64,000 bases of DNA from Sarcocystis neurona (Eukaryota > Apicomplexa > Conoidasida > Eucoccidiorida > Sarcocystidae), in NCBI GenBank assembly GCA_000727475.1, contig KL647298.1, forward strand, positions 3,059,254 through 3,123,253. Direction: 5' to 3'. This document shows, in pieces, positions 42,515 to 54,655 of this stretch. A model generated the notes under the pieces. It was given only the letters and a program-made list of their open reading frames with translations, had not been told where the DNA came from and made no database searches. A program made the translations under genes and the position numbers. The first letter of the stretch is position 1, and the number at the start of each line of letters is the position of its first letter.

Positions 42515-42640
42515 TCACACACACACACACACACGCACACACACACAGACAAAAACTCACATTTATATGAAAGTTATATGATATCTATAACTTTGTGTGT
42601 GTGTGTGTGTGCGTGTATATGTGTGCGCGTGTGTGAAGTA
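42515..42640. repeat. Opposed (CA)n and (TG)n tracts around a palindrome
   Basis: (CA)n at about 42516-42548 and (TG)n at about 42594-42612, extending in interrupted form to 42636, lie about 45 bp apart. AAAGTTATA and TATAACTTT, separated by 7 bp, sit between them. The whole can fold into a hairpin or cruciform. Confidence 0.7.
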
Positions 42641-43146
42641 AAAAATGGTGGAGAGAGGCCAGAAAACCGCCGCGCGGGGGAAAGTGTGGGGTGATGAGCG
42701 GCCACGTGCAAACTTTGGTCTGTCTCTGCAGCAGACGGAGCAGCCTGTGTCTGCTTGCTGAGAGTCGTTGCACTGGCAAAGATTAGCACACACATGTATA
42801 TATGTGTGTTTGTCTGTTTCTCTCTATATAGTCTTATCGTTCTCTCTCTGTTTCTCTCCTTCCGCGACTTTTATACCAATGGACTCGAAAATGTATTTGT
42901 AACCGAGTATGTTCGCGTCTGTGTGTCCTTCCTACTCAGCCGATGAACACAGCGAGGGAAGCATGTCTTTTCTTCCTCAAAAAGAAGTAAACTGACATGC
43001 GTCCAGCTGTACGAACCTATTTGTAGATAACTTCCTTATAATTCTGTTTGTGTCCACACGTACACGCATATATATACATATGTTCCGCGTGTACGTATGG
43101 GCAATAACAATGGGTGGTGTCGCGTATGTGGAAGACTTGTGCGTTC

Positions 43147-43540
43147 TGCGAAGAAAAAGTGGATTTGTGTGGTAATGGCAATGACGCGTCACGACACATT
43201 TACTGCTGTCGCCGGTCTATACGGACATTTGTTATCGAGAAACGACACTGCGGAAAAAAACCTCTTTTAGGTGAAGAGGAAGCTCCAGGATGTGCGTCCC
43301 GTGTCCAAGAGCCCGTCTGGCGAAAGTGCGGATCTCCCGTTTGTTGGTCACACTCGTGAAAAAAGAAGAGAAACGACAAGAAGAAGATAAAAACGACGAA
43401 GGACAAAAAATAAGAAAAACCTGTCTTTTGCACCTCCGTGTATGTGTTTCCAGAGAATACGCACGTATAGACCAGCGACGGCAGTAAATGTGTCGTGACG
43501 CGTCATTGTCAGTATCACACAAATCTACTTTTTCTTCGCA
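43147..43540. repeat. Inverted repeat, 77-bp arms with 240-bp spacer
   Basis: Arms are 43147-43223 and 43464-43540 in opposite orientation, with 71 of 77 positions identical (six substitutions, five of them transitions). Each arm is open in the frame giving CEEKVDLC-x3-NDASRHIYC. Flanks outside the arms do not match. It could be a foldback element, a MITE-like remnant or a local inverted duplication. Confidence 0.85.
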
Positions 43541-46500
43541 CACAAGAGTGACGGGAAGACAGCGGTTGCGAAGAGAAGACGAAGTGAATAGATGCTTCTT
43601 CCCCTTTTCTGCAGGTTGTGTCATGTGTATATACATATCTTAGTTGTTCATGTTTACGCGTGTATGTATAGACGAAACGTACAGACAGGAAAACAGATGT
43701 GTAGATTTACGAGCATACGTTTTTTGTCCTTCTGAAGGAGAACACTCAGCTTCACTCGTTCTACTCCGCTCGAAATGTTTAACTTTCTCAATAATTCGGA
43801 GAATAGTACAAGAGAAGCGAACTACTTCCTTGCTACAATAATATCGAGAAAATCCCTTTTCTTCGTGCGTTCGGAGCAACTCGTAATTCACAGCGCTTCA
43901 CAACGCTTACTCTCGCGGAGCAAACTTTAGGCCGAAACGGTAAAGAAGCATCCACAGAGAGTGGAGCATCAACATATTCACGGAGCCAGAAGGGGTCTAC
44001 GGAAACGAAAAGGCAGCATACAATGGACGAAGGAAAAAGACAGCTTTTCTTGAGAAGCTGGTAAACGCTTGTGGAATATGCGCAACTCCGTTGTAATGTG
44101 TGGACACACATGCCTTCCACATGTGTTTTGTATGTGTGTACGTACATCTGTCGGGCACCACAGGAGTTTTATTGTTGCACGGGATCCACTTCTGTATATA
44201 TCTTCCTCTTCAGGTGATTACTGGTAGCACACACCTCTATATATGTATATATATATATATATCTATATATATATATATGTATATGTGTACAGGTATCCAC
44301 GTGCATGCATACACGTGTGTATGTTTGCATAAAGATATACATATATATATATATATATATATGCAAGTGTCGCTTCACTTTGTGTACATAATAGTAGCCA
44401 GTATTTTTTCTCTTTTCGGACAGAGTTATTTTGTAATGTGTAGACAAGACACTCCTTCGTTTGGCTGTGAACCCACGTCTCCAGGCTGTTACTTGCGTAC
44501 CCACTAGAATGTCGCTTGTATGTAAGTACATATACAGATATATATATATATATGTGCGTGTATTCGGGTGTAACTCTGATGTTTTCTCTCTCGTTTAACA
44601 CTATGCGTACGATGTTCAACAGGCTTCTTTTCTCCCTACGTAAATCAACCTATTAGAGTGGCAACAAGGCACACTTTTCTACTCAATTATTCTCTTCGTC
44701 TGACATCCAAGTTTGCGTGGCCTTCGTGCTCCTTTTATTAAGGAGTTGCTATAGGGCACATTTCCTTCTTCCGTTTCATGCCCTTCTTTTAGGATTTCGG
44801 CCTTCCACGCACACACACGAGATATTTGTCGGAAGCTACTCAGCTTCACAGACCTGCTGCCTTTGAAACTCTCTGTCCTGAAAACACATCAAATCATATG
44901 AAAGTAGGCACCGTTTTCTCGGGAATAACACCGAGGCCTTTTGCCACGTTCAAGGGCGAAGGACACTTTCTGAAATAAAGGTCCCAAGACTCGAATAATT
45001 GCACCCGTCTGGTGAATGTTACGCAGATGAAAGTAGAAGCATACTTGAGAGGGAGGAAGTAGTGAGCAGCACAGATTGTTCTTATCGGTGTTGGTTCAGG
45101 CGCAAACAAACAGACAGGATCACTTGAGAGACTGCTGGTGCGGCTTCTGCATAAGGAAGAAAAAAGTAGTCAAAGGAGGATAAGCTGTTACTGGCTACAC
45201 ACACGACAAAAAACTAAATAAAATGGTAGGAAACCGTGCGTCCATTCAGGGATGTGCACTTTCGCTGTACAACCACACAGGAGATGTAGATCTATACAAT
45301 TTCTGTATATGTCAGGCACTGCGTATTTACGAGCAGGCTGAAATGTACGAGATGAAAGTGGAGCAGGGGGCAGCACAACAGAACCCGTACGTACGAATGC
45401 CTTGTAAGACCCGTTAACACTTGGGGTGGGAGCTGCACTGGCACACGACGTGACTACAGAGCAGCGACGCCTTTGAATGTATATCTGGAGAGAGAGATAT
45501 GTGAACTCGAATTTGACGCTAAGAGGTTGTCCAACAGCACTTGCCACTACAACATCAGCAGATAGCAACAGGAGCTGTCAGGCAGTAGTGTCGAAAGAAG
45601 TGAGTCTACAGAAACATGCTCCAAAACAGCAGGAGGCAGGAGCATCGAAGCAAACATACGTGCCTATTCTGTTAAACAGCGTGTAAGCAGCTTTCAATCT
45701 TACGACGTAGCCAGCTACCTACCAGGAGGCAAAGAAGTTGAGATAGACACGCCAGCGGAGACAGGAAACAATTTCCAGCCACCACATCAACAGAACCCAA
45801 AGGGAAAAGAATAACAGGTAGCAATATGGACAGATCATAGCGTGGCAGCCAACGCAGAAGAGGCAGAAGACAGTACACAGGCCGACAACAACCCAGTCCA
45901 GCAGCGGAAAGAAACAGGTTGTCAGGTAATAGTATCATCACGCAGTAGTTCTAACTGTTTTGAGCGTCTGGAACTGCAGGAAAAGAGGTTACATTATTAT
46001 CCTCTGGGACTGATGTGTATGCACACACTCCGTGACACCGACGAAGATGTTCCACTAAGACGCGTACCGGCAGGCAGATGGATCGAAGAGAAGTACAGCT
46101 GCAGATTTAGAGGAAAACATACAAAAACACGTAGACAGGTTTGTGTGGTGATGGAAAGACAGACACACACCTAAAGAACGTGAATGCACAGATAGAGAGA
46201 CCGACCTGTAGATGCAGCGCTAGGCAGACGAGCCTAGACTCGTAACACAGCCACGGATCTGGGTACCAGGTGTAATGCAACTCGAAAGGTATAATGCATC
46301 CTATTGCTGTCCAAAAGTCAATAGCAGGACACTTTCAATGAAATAAAATTCTGGCGAACATGCGTTGTGTACGCCGTGGAAGTACATCAGCTTCTGCGAC
46401 CTGCACGCGTCTTTGACTTCCAGTTCTGAACGTTCCATATAGTACAAGTTCTGTGACACGTTCCTACCATTATTTTTCCCATCTGAGAAAGAAGCCTGTT

Positions 46501-49500
46501 TTTATAATCTTTGCCAAACCCTTTAGCTCTAACCAGCCTTTCACATATACAGGAAAATGGGTGGCGATGAAGTCTTACTTTTTCAAAGCGACGATTTTTG
46601 CGCAGCATTCGTGTAACTCGCCAGTTATCTGACACTGCCGTCACCAGCATAATTCTAGTAAAGACTTACGAAGGCTGGGTAGGAATCTCTAGGTATTCGA
46701 ACAGCCTGCAGTCACTCGTCTCACTGGAGAAGACATGTGCCGCTTTTTTTGAAATCTTCAGTTATGCGACACGTTTATTGAAGGTATCGTGCTGATGCTT
46801 TCAAATGTGATACACCCACGATTGCTGTCGAAGTTCTAAGTGTTTTGAGGGGCGAAGATCAGGCATCACGAACGGGTGGAGAAAAACTGGTCAACGTGTT
46901 GATGCACTTTTTCCACAAAAATCGAACACGAGGTGCCTGTTGATGAAGGTTACCTAACTGAAAGTCCGTTTACCCCTCATTTTACCGCACACCCGTGTAG
47001 AAAGTGTGTACGCGTCGCTAAGAATGGTCAAATATTAAAGTCCGCAATTCTTACAAGACTAATGTATGGGTGAAAATAGAGAGGGCTGATATTTCTTCAC
47101 TTTGAGTGCGTACACGGTCTCCCGGTGTCTAGGGCGTTTCACATTCTTTTTGTCTTCATGGCGAGTATGAACAAAACGGCCCTACTGGAAGGTGTTCTAT
47201 TGTTTCGCCTGTAATGAAGCGACTACCTCTTCTTGGTGACGTGATTATACATTTCGTAGTTTCTGCTTACCGTGACCTATTTCTACGATGATCTCCACTT
47301 TACCGGCACACACTTGCTGCTTTGCTACCCTTCTTTCTCCTGCTCAATTGTACTCTCTGCGTCTGGCTTATGGTGCATGTGCTTCCTTCGCTTTAGCAGT
47401 TCTCACTACACTGAAGAGACACGCTTCGACATTGGTATGTAACGGAAATGCTGGCTACACTGTTTGTTCTTCCGTTATATGACGTACCATGCCAAAGTGC
47501 AGCTAGAAAAGCTGGTTTGTCTCAACCGTATTGCACTATTTTACACGTGTACTGCTGGCGCTGATTAGTTTGATTTACTTGGGGAGACTATTTTGGCAGT
47601 GTTCTCTATTTTCTGAGGGTGTTTGTCTGTTACTCCCGTTGTTGATTCTAGAAAAACGAGTGCTTCTTATTTTTGCGTCCAATCTCCAATTCGTGCTTTA
47701 CTCTGGCAAATTCATGGAGCTGAATCACCACTCGCGACAATTGTGTGTCGTGTTCCCCGTACACGCATTTGTGCAACTCCATCGCTTGCTCAGAAATAGG
47801 GCTGCCTTCTTCTTGTGGTTTTCATCTTGTACTACCGTGGGCATTTATCCTGGCCAATTCACACAATCTCTCGTTGTTGCTCTTTTTGTCCAGCTTGCAT
47901 CTTTGTTTAAGGGTTTAGCTGTACTGTGGAAAGTACATATTTCGTGACTTGCGCCGCGGTGTCGAATGCAGCGTGCTTCGTACTTGTCTACTGGAGGTAC
48001 ACAACGGAACTCTCCCACCATCTTTTTGAAGAAGCTTGGTGCCGTTATTTCCCTTTTCAACGGATGATACATAAGCTAAACCGTCTGTTAGCAGTTGGAG
48101 ATCTGATTCTGAATGGGCTACGACTACTGACTGTAGTGCGCAGTTATAATTCCTTACATTGTGAGTATTTTTGTTGGTGTGTGGCTGTTGTCAAATCCAT
48201 TCACTATCAACTGGAGCCCTTTTTAGCAGTTGTCAGAAGAGTTGTTAACTTCCCTGACAGAACGGAAAACTGTCTGCCGCAGCTCGGCCGGAAACGACAA
48301 TTGTCGCGTAGTATACTGGACGGACTAAGAATCACTTTAAGAAGCCAGTTTGTCCTCGTTGTCGCAATCGTTCAGTGAGGCATTCGACATTGCAAAAGAT
48401 CCTTCTAATTGTGCAAATATATGCCTCACAGACGCAGTGTGCTCCACTTACCGCTTCCGCGTCATCGCTCAGATTGCGCTGGGGGAATTGTCCTTTGTGT
48501 GTATAGTAGATCTGTGTAGACTGAGTGCGCTAACGACTACCGTGACAGTGTCATTGTCCATATTATCTTTGGTGATTGTGCTTCTACGTAGACTGCACAG
48601 TTGTAACTCTGCGAACTGCGTGTCTGGAAGCGTCCCCTGTACGAAGCACAGCGAAGCGATTGCCTTGACTTGCTCTGGCTAGACTGTCTGTGTGTGACGG
48701 GTAGTAGTAGTGGCTGCACTAGGTGGATGCGCTCCAGAACTGGTAGCGCACGCCTCAGCCTTCCAGTATTAGTCAACGACTACATTTTGGTGGGTTAATA
48801 TTCTGTGAAGACGCATTTATTTAGTACGTTTAACCTCAAATTAAGCCCAGGCATTCCAGTAACTTGAGATATTTGCATGTTTACTGTTACCAGATTCAGG
48901 TAGTAGGTTTCTTTACCTCTGCGCCTGGTCGCTAAGCGAACATATATATTCACACGTGTGCGTACGTGGGTACACGTGTGTGTGCCCGTGTGTGTACGTG
49001 AAGAGAGACGAATATAACAGAGTGGCGCGGCGCGATACAATTTATGCGTTCCTAGAGGTGTATGCGTATCCGCGTATATATATATATATATATATACGCG
49101 TGTGTAAGAAGATATCAACGAATATACACGTATATAAATGCTGTGACAGATCGGCTCCTTGTTCGTGACAGCAAATCAACAGAATCTGACATCAACGTCG
49201 ATACTATTTCCAACACATAGTCAAGCTATACTTAGTTTTCGAACGAATTCTAAATCAAACGTATTTGCAGGGATGTTTGTGACCGTTTCCGAAAACACCG
49301 GTGCGAGACTACACGTACAGCCTTCAACTGGTTTTCTGTTTTGGCTCCACATCCGCGGCTGTTGTTAGACTCTTATGGTCAGCGGATATGCGTCCTCAAC
49401 GTCTTTACGACTGATTCATTCAAAATCTTTCCTTGTTAGCCACGAAAAGTGAACTATTGCTTGCTTTGACTCATTTTACCTCTCTACTCTTTAAAGCGGT

Positions 49501-52234
49501 TATAGTCACTCTGTGATACCGTGTAGTCATACTGATTATGCTACGGAATTCCTCTCTTGATACGGATGTTCAGTTGTGTATGCAGTTCTCCCTCCGTAAC
49601 TAGGTATATGCCGGTAGATGAGAGGGAAGCTCTCCTTTTATGTGTATGTGTGCGCTTACTGTTGCTTTTGTCTTCACGTTCTTGTTCTTCACACGTTTGC
49701 TACAGTTGCATGTGAAAGACAAATGCAGTGAGGCTGGACCCCGGCGAGACCTTCAATCACAGAAATGAGATAACATATAACGTTCTTGGTGACTCCAAAT
49801 TGAGAAACGCTTTTTAACCGGCGTAAAAAGAGCAAGTCCCTTGTTTTTGGTCTGCAAAGGAAGAGCGGCTGCTGGACACCGATCTTCACATCTGCCAGAT
49901 TTGACATTCATAGCCAGTGTGAACGTGGAGCTGGTTCCTGTCCACACGTTTCCTTCTATACAGCTGCAGGCCAAACGACTTTAGGCAGAAAAACATACCG
50001 ACGGTGAGGTTAGTCGTATTTCTTCCCTTTCGCAGTACAACCGCGCACATCTTTCCGCGCGTAAAAATCTGTATACGGTGTTAACCGGAGAGGTATACAG
50101 CTAGCTGACGACGACGAGATAGATACATTCGGAAACGTGAGAGAAAGAAACATACATGATCTGGAGTTACATAGACAGATAGGCAGAAATGTCCAGGGTG
50201 ATTGGCCGTGTCACCATGGTGCCGAGGTTTTCTGCATGTCCTCAGCAGCACCTGACCGGCGTAAAAAAGGGGAAGGATAAAAAAACTGCAGACAGTAGCC
50301 ACAGTCTGTGTTTCAAAAAGACGGTTGATACTCATGCGTAGACTGGCAACAGCAGAGACACGAACAGTGGCGAATAACCAGCAGGACGGGCAGGTGAACA
50401 GGTAGCTGATGATCTGCACAAAATTGCAAATAATTGCAACTTACAAGCCAGGTTCGAGAATGCCTACAAATGTGTGCACGTACAAGACGCTTATTTATAC
50501 CTTCTTATAGTGTTAGTGATGATCAGCGCAAACGCGTATGTGCAGACGTTCGTCTAGAGCAGGCGCATGCAGTAAAGTCGAAGGAATGAGGCGACTTGAA
50601 AGTCGCCGCCAGCCTGTGTGCAGCCCCACACTTTTTTTCTCACCTACCCGGAGACAGCTGCTACTCCTCCTGCTGTCCCTGCTGCAGCCGTACTTACACT
50701 CTTAGGGCAGCAGTAGGAATGCCGGGATAAATGTAGACGTCTATTTACATAAAAGGGCAGAAGTGCTTGGTGCGTGGAAGTGGAAAGAAAGTGGGCTTTG
50801 TATGTACACATCACTCCTTTATATGAGTCACTCGTTTCCACGCTACACGTGCTCAAGACAGGACATCCACAGAGACGATACACGTATACATCAATATACA
50901 TGGTGAAAACGTACGGACGTTCCACTCAGCACGTCTGTGTACAGAATATGTGATGCACTCGGGAACGCAGAGGTATCGGTTGTCATCTATACGCCTGGAA
51001 CTGGAGGTAATACGGCAGTGATTTCCATGTTTCACATGTAAGAAACCCCGCACATTTGCCACCTGCGGATCTTTCAATATCAGCCCGTTTCTCTTTATGC
51101 CTTTTCTGTGTTGAACAAGGTAGAGTCGTGTGCACACATACGAAGTTATACAGATTTGTGTATGTACATATACATATGTACGTACACGAATATCCTCGGG
51201 ATAGTGTGATGCGGCCTGCATGTGGCGCGTTTATTGCTCCTGTTGCCCTTGATGCCGTGCTGCGTTCAAACAAAACAATATGGAAAAACGTAGCACGGAG
51301 GCCGTGCTGCATTCGTCACTTGGTTTCGACCAGTCATCCGTATGGAAGTGACTGATTGACGTAGGTGGTGTATTGGCGACAACTAAAGATCGGTAATTGC
51401 ACACAGACGAAGCTCTGCCTATCTACATGTGCAAACTCAGAAAATATGCTCTCACTGTAGCGGTGATAAAGACGTCGTACGCTTACAACAGGGAGGAGTG
51501 CGAGTAAATTCGGCGATGTGTATCCTCATCAAACAGTGTGAACGGAGTTGCGCACTGGAGCGTTTGTGCCGCTGCTACTGTTCGTACAAATATAAGCAGA
51601 CACTCGTGTAAGTCTACATACGGACCCAGTCCTTGCAATGTAATAATATGCATATAAATCTAGCTGGACCTGGTCCTTGCAACTGTTACTATACACGCAT
51701 TTGAACGCTGTGGGGACGCACATTTACACACTCCTACGACCGGTGAAAAGCGGTCGAACAGGACAAGTATTAGCAACTCAACGTGTCAGGCAGACAGAGC
51801 GAGAACTCTTGTATATGTTTCTGCGTACAGTGACGCACGTAGAAAGACATGATAAGGACTGCCGACAATTTTGCGTTTTCACAGTTTCCGCTGCCCGGCA
51901 GCAGGAGCTGCTGCTACTGACGCTGCTGCTGCTGTTCGCGAACCGTGAGAAGCATACGAAAGAAACTGTTATACGTACGGCTCCCCAATTCGAGAGAAAA
52001 TTTGTGGGCTGCAGCCTTCAAAATGCACAGTTAAATCGTTAACATAAATTTTGGAAGCAGAACACATAGTGGAGCAACTCGGAGAGTTGAGGCGTAGGCG
52101 GACTTCCCAAGTTGAATCCGATAGACTTGTGCTTCACCGGTTCACATGAATATCTCCTTTTCACAGCGTGTACATATGCGGCTACTACGATTTGTACACA
52201 TGTGTATACCTCCTTCGTATACACCGTTTCAACG

Positions 52235-54655
52235 ATGCAAGAACACACGCGTAATTCGGCTTTCCTCGGTGGGAGGCGCCGAAGGGGTTTTCCACTTGTG
52301 AGAGCAGCGACGGCAGGCGGTGCTCCATTCACAGCGACAGCAGCAGCAACAGCTGCAGCAGAATTTCGGCAAGTAACGTTGCGCAGCGGAGTCACGACGG
52401 ATCCCCTTGAATTGCTAGAGAGATGCAGAGGTCCTTCCAGAGCTCTGTTGCAGGCTTGTAGAGTACTTCCCCCGCATCTTAATCAAGGACATACCACGCA
52501 TGCCTTGCGCCCGACGGGCCCGTCCGGCATATCTAGAAGACCAACGCCCTCAGCGGGAGCACCTCCTCCTTTCACTGGCCACCAGCAGATCTTACGGCAC
52601 AGAAGGACTTACACCTCTTTCTCTCTTCCCTCTTCTTCCTCTTCTTCTTCTTCTACCTACTCTCAAAGTACTCCGCCTTCCTACACTGCATCTGCGACTG
52701 CCTTGTTACGAACGTCCAATCCTATGAGGCAACAAGACCACGGCCGAGCGGCTTCTTGCAGCGCGTGTCTTAACCGTAACAGCGACAGCAGCAGCATTAT
52801 TCACAGCACTAGCAGCAACAATAGCAGACCTCGAAGAGTGACTGCGCAAGGCAGGATCTGTGGGCCTAAAAACAACAGTTCACCCATTCAGTTTGCTCGT
52901 GGGGAAGCTGGATTTGTTGGCGTCAGCTGCAGTGAACGAGAAGTGACACTAGCATCGACAGCAGCAGCGCGAAAAGCGACAATCATAAATGCTGTGCGAT
53001 ACGGAAAGCGCTCCTGCCAGTCTTCACCTAATTCGCTGTACGACAAAGAGCTTTTGTCCACCGGCGTGCTGCTAGGCAGTGTTGTTGTACCGACCCAACG
53101 CAGCTATCGCGACTCGCCTCCTCTTCCACTGCGCACTTATTTCGATCCAGCACCCCAGTTTCTTTCTGTAGCGCCAATGGAAGCTTTCGATAGACAAAAA
53201 AACAAAGGCAGAATTCACTCCGCTGCTGCTGCTGTGCCGTGCAGTGCAGAATCGAACTATTTTCTTAAAAGCGCGTTCTCGCCTTCGTGCTCCTCTTCCT
53301 CTCCTCCTGCTTCTATCCACGCGGGCTCTTCAACCACATGTGCCCACAGTTCTGCAGGACGTGCAGCAGTACCACTGACGCACTCTCCACGAATGTTGCA
53401 TGGGACAGCGAAAAGCCACACAAAAAAAGTCACTAAGGGAACCGAAGAATGGCAAGAAAAGCGTCTGTGTCCTTCTGTGAGCTCACCACGCGGCAAGCGA
53501 GAGCTGTTGGATATTGATGTGTGGTGGGAACCGATACGCAAAAAGATTAATGTACTAAGTGATTTGTGTAAAGATATGCTCCGCGACATTGAGCGGGCGG
53601 TGGCGCGGCAGCGGCTGCCTACAAGTTCGACCGCAGAACTCAGACTGAATCCAAGTAAGAATCCAGGTGGCACAGCGGCGCTTGTGCAAAGACAACAAGG
53701 CGGTAGCAGAGACGCAGTCCTTCCTGGCGGAGTGGCAGCTCTGCTCGTTCCCGATGGCTCGGCTAGGAAGTGGAGAACGGGTGGTCACGCCGCTGCTGCT
53801 TGTTCTTCTGCGGCCTTTCCTCTTTCATCTCTAGGTGAAAGGAGAAGTGTGTACCTCGAGAGAAGCGTGTCCAAGATTTTGTTCAGCAGTAGCGACAGTG
53901 ATCGAGGCGGTGCTGGAGAAGATGCAGGAGCGGCAGCCTCAGCAGCAGAGGGAGGCCGACAGGAGCGAGAACAAAGCGCCAGCTGCAGCCCCGGCAGTCT
54001 TGGACAAGGAAGAACTGACAGTGTGCTGCAGCGCAGCAGATGCTATCCTGGAGCTGCGAGCCTGCGGAGAAGGTGCTCCTCCGTTTTCAGCCGAAAGGAA
54101 AGCTGCAGCGCCAACAGTATTACCGGAGCCGCGGCCGCACCGTATCCGCCACCAGCAGAGGCAGCAGCAGCTGCAGCCGCAGCAGGGTCTGTGGCAACAA
54201 CGCCCTACGGAAGACAAAAGAGCGCGACATCATGGATTGAAGACTCTACAAATAATGCAGGCACTGCCTTTGCCGTTTCTGCGTCTGTTGCTAGTACTGC
54301 TCCTGCTTCTGCTGTGGCCGGTTTCGGCTTTTCAGCGGGCGCCCCCAGTACGACTTGTCATACGTCAGAACAGAAGAACGAAGAAGGTGTAGGAATGAAA
54401 GTCTTACTAATACCTGAAGAAGACACGCAAGCAAGGCTGCCGGTGTTCACCAAACACCTGGGGGATCTTGCGGAGATACTACAGCTTACCGGCCCAGACA
54501 AGAAAACGAGGAAAAAATTTGTTGCGGCAGGGTGTCCATTTCTCATTCCGCTCAAAGAAATACATAGCTTTTTCGCATTTTCAGTCATTAAGCACAGTCT
54601 TAACCTCCCGCCTTCTTACACTTGGAATCAAAAAGTGCATAAACTCTCTCCTGCT
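52235..54655 (+). CDS. Unrecognised gene, exon 1
   Basis: An open exon of 807 codons ending HKLSPA before a GTAAGT donor. Ser runs come from TCT/TCC codons (52620-52670) as well as AGC, unlike GCN1. Start chosen: the first ATG (MQEHTRNSAFLGG); no ATG lies upstream in frame. An additional 5' exon is possible. Confidence 0.8.

Larger units (their letters stand above)
41735..52234. other. Repeat-poor interval without supported gene
   Basis: After the GCN1 stop and about 800 bp of TG/TA-rich probable 3' flank, CAG/CTG arrays and long microsatellites nearly vanish until about 50.7 kb. Base composition is more even, and open frames rarely exceed 100-150 codons on either strand. I found no tRNA, rRNA or recognisable protein domain. 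It holds the inverted repeat at 43147-43540 and opposed CA/TG tracts at 42515-42640. Confidence 0.6.

Noticed and set aside
43147..43223. piggyBac-type zinc-finger interpretation of the inverted-repeat peptide
   Set aside because: Cys/His order and spacing do not match well and no transposase core is present; kept only as an unexplained inverted repeat.
47531..48682. Three consecutive overlapping plus-strand frames (110-150 codons), partly hydrophobic
   Set aside because: The first frame opens with TTG rather than ATG. No domain, no splice logic linking the frames, and lengths compatible with chance in 10 kb of even-composition DNA.
41735..52234. tRNA or rRNA genes in the gene-poor interval
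   Set aside because: The few GGTTCGA-like strings (for example near 50450) lack a paired acceptor stem or anticodon arm; no rRNA-like blocks seen.
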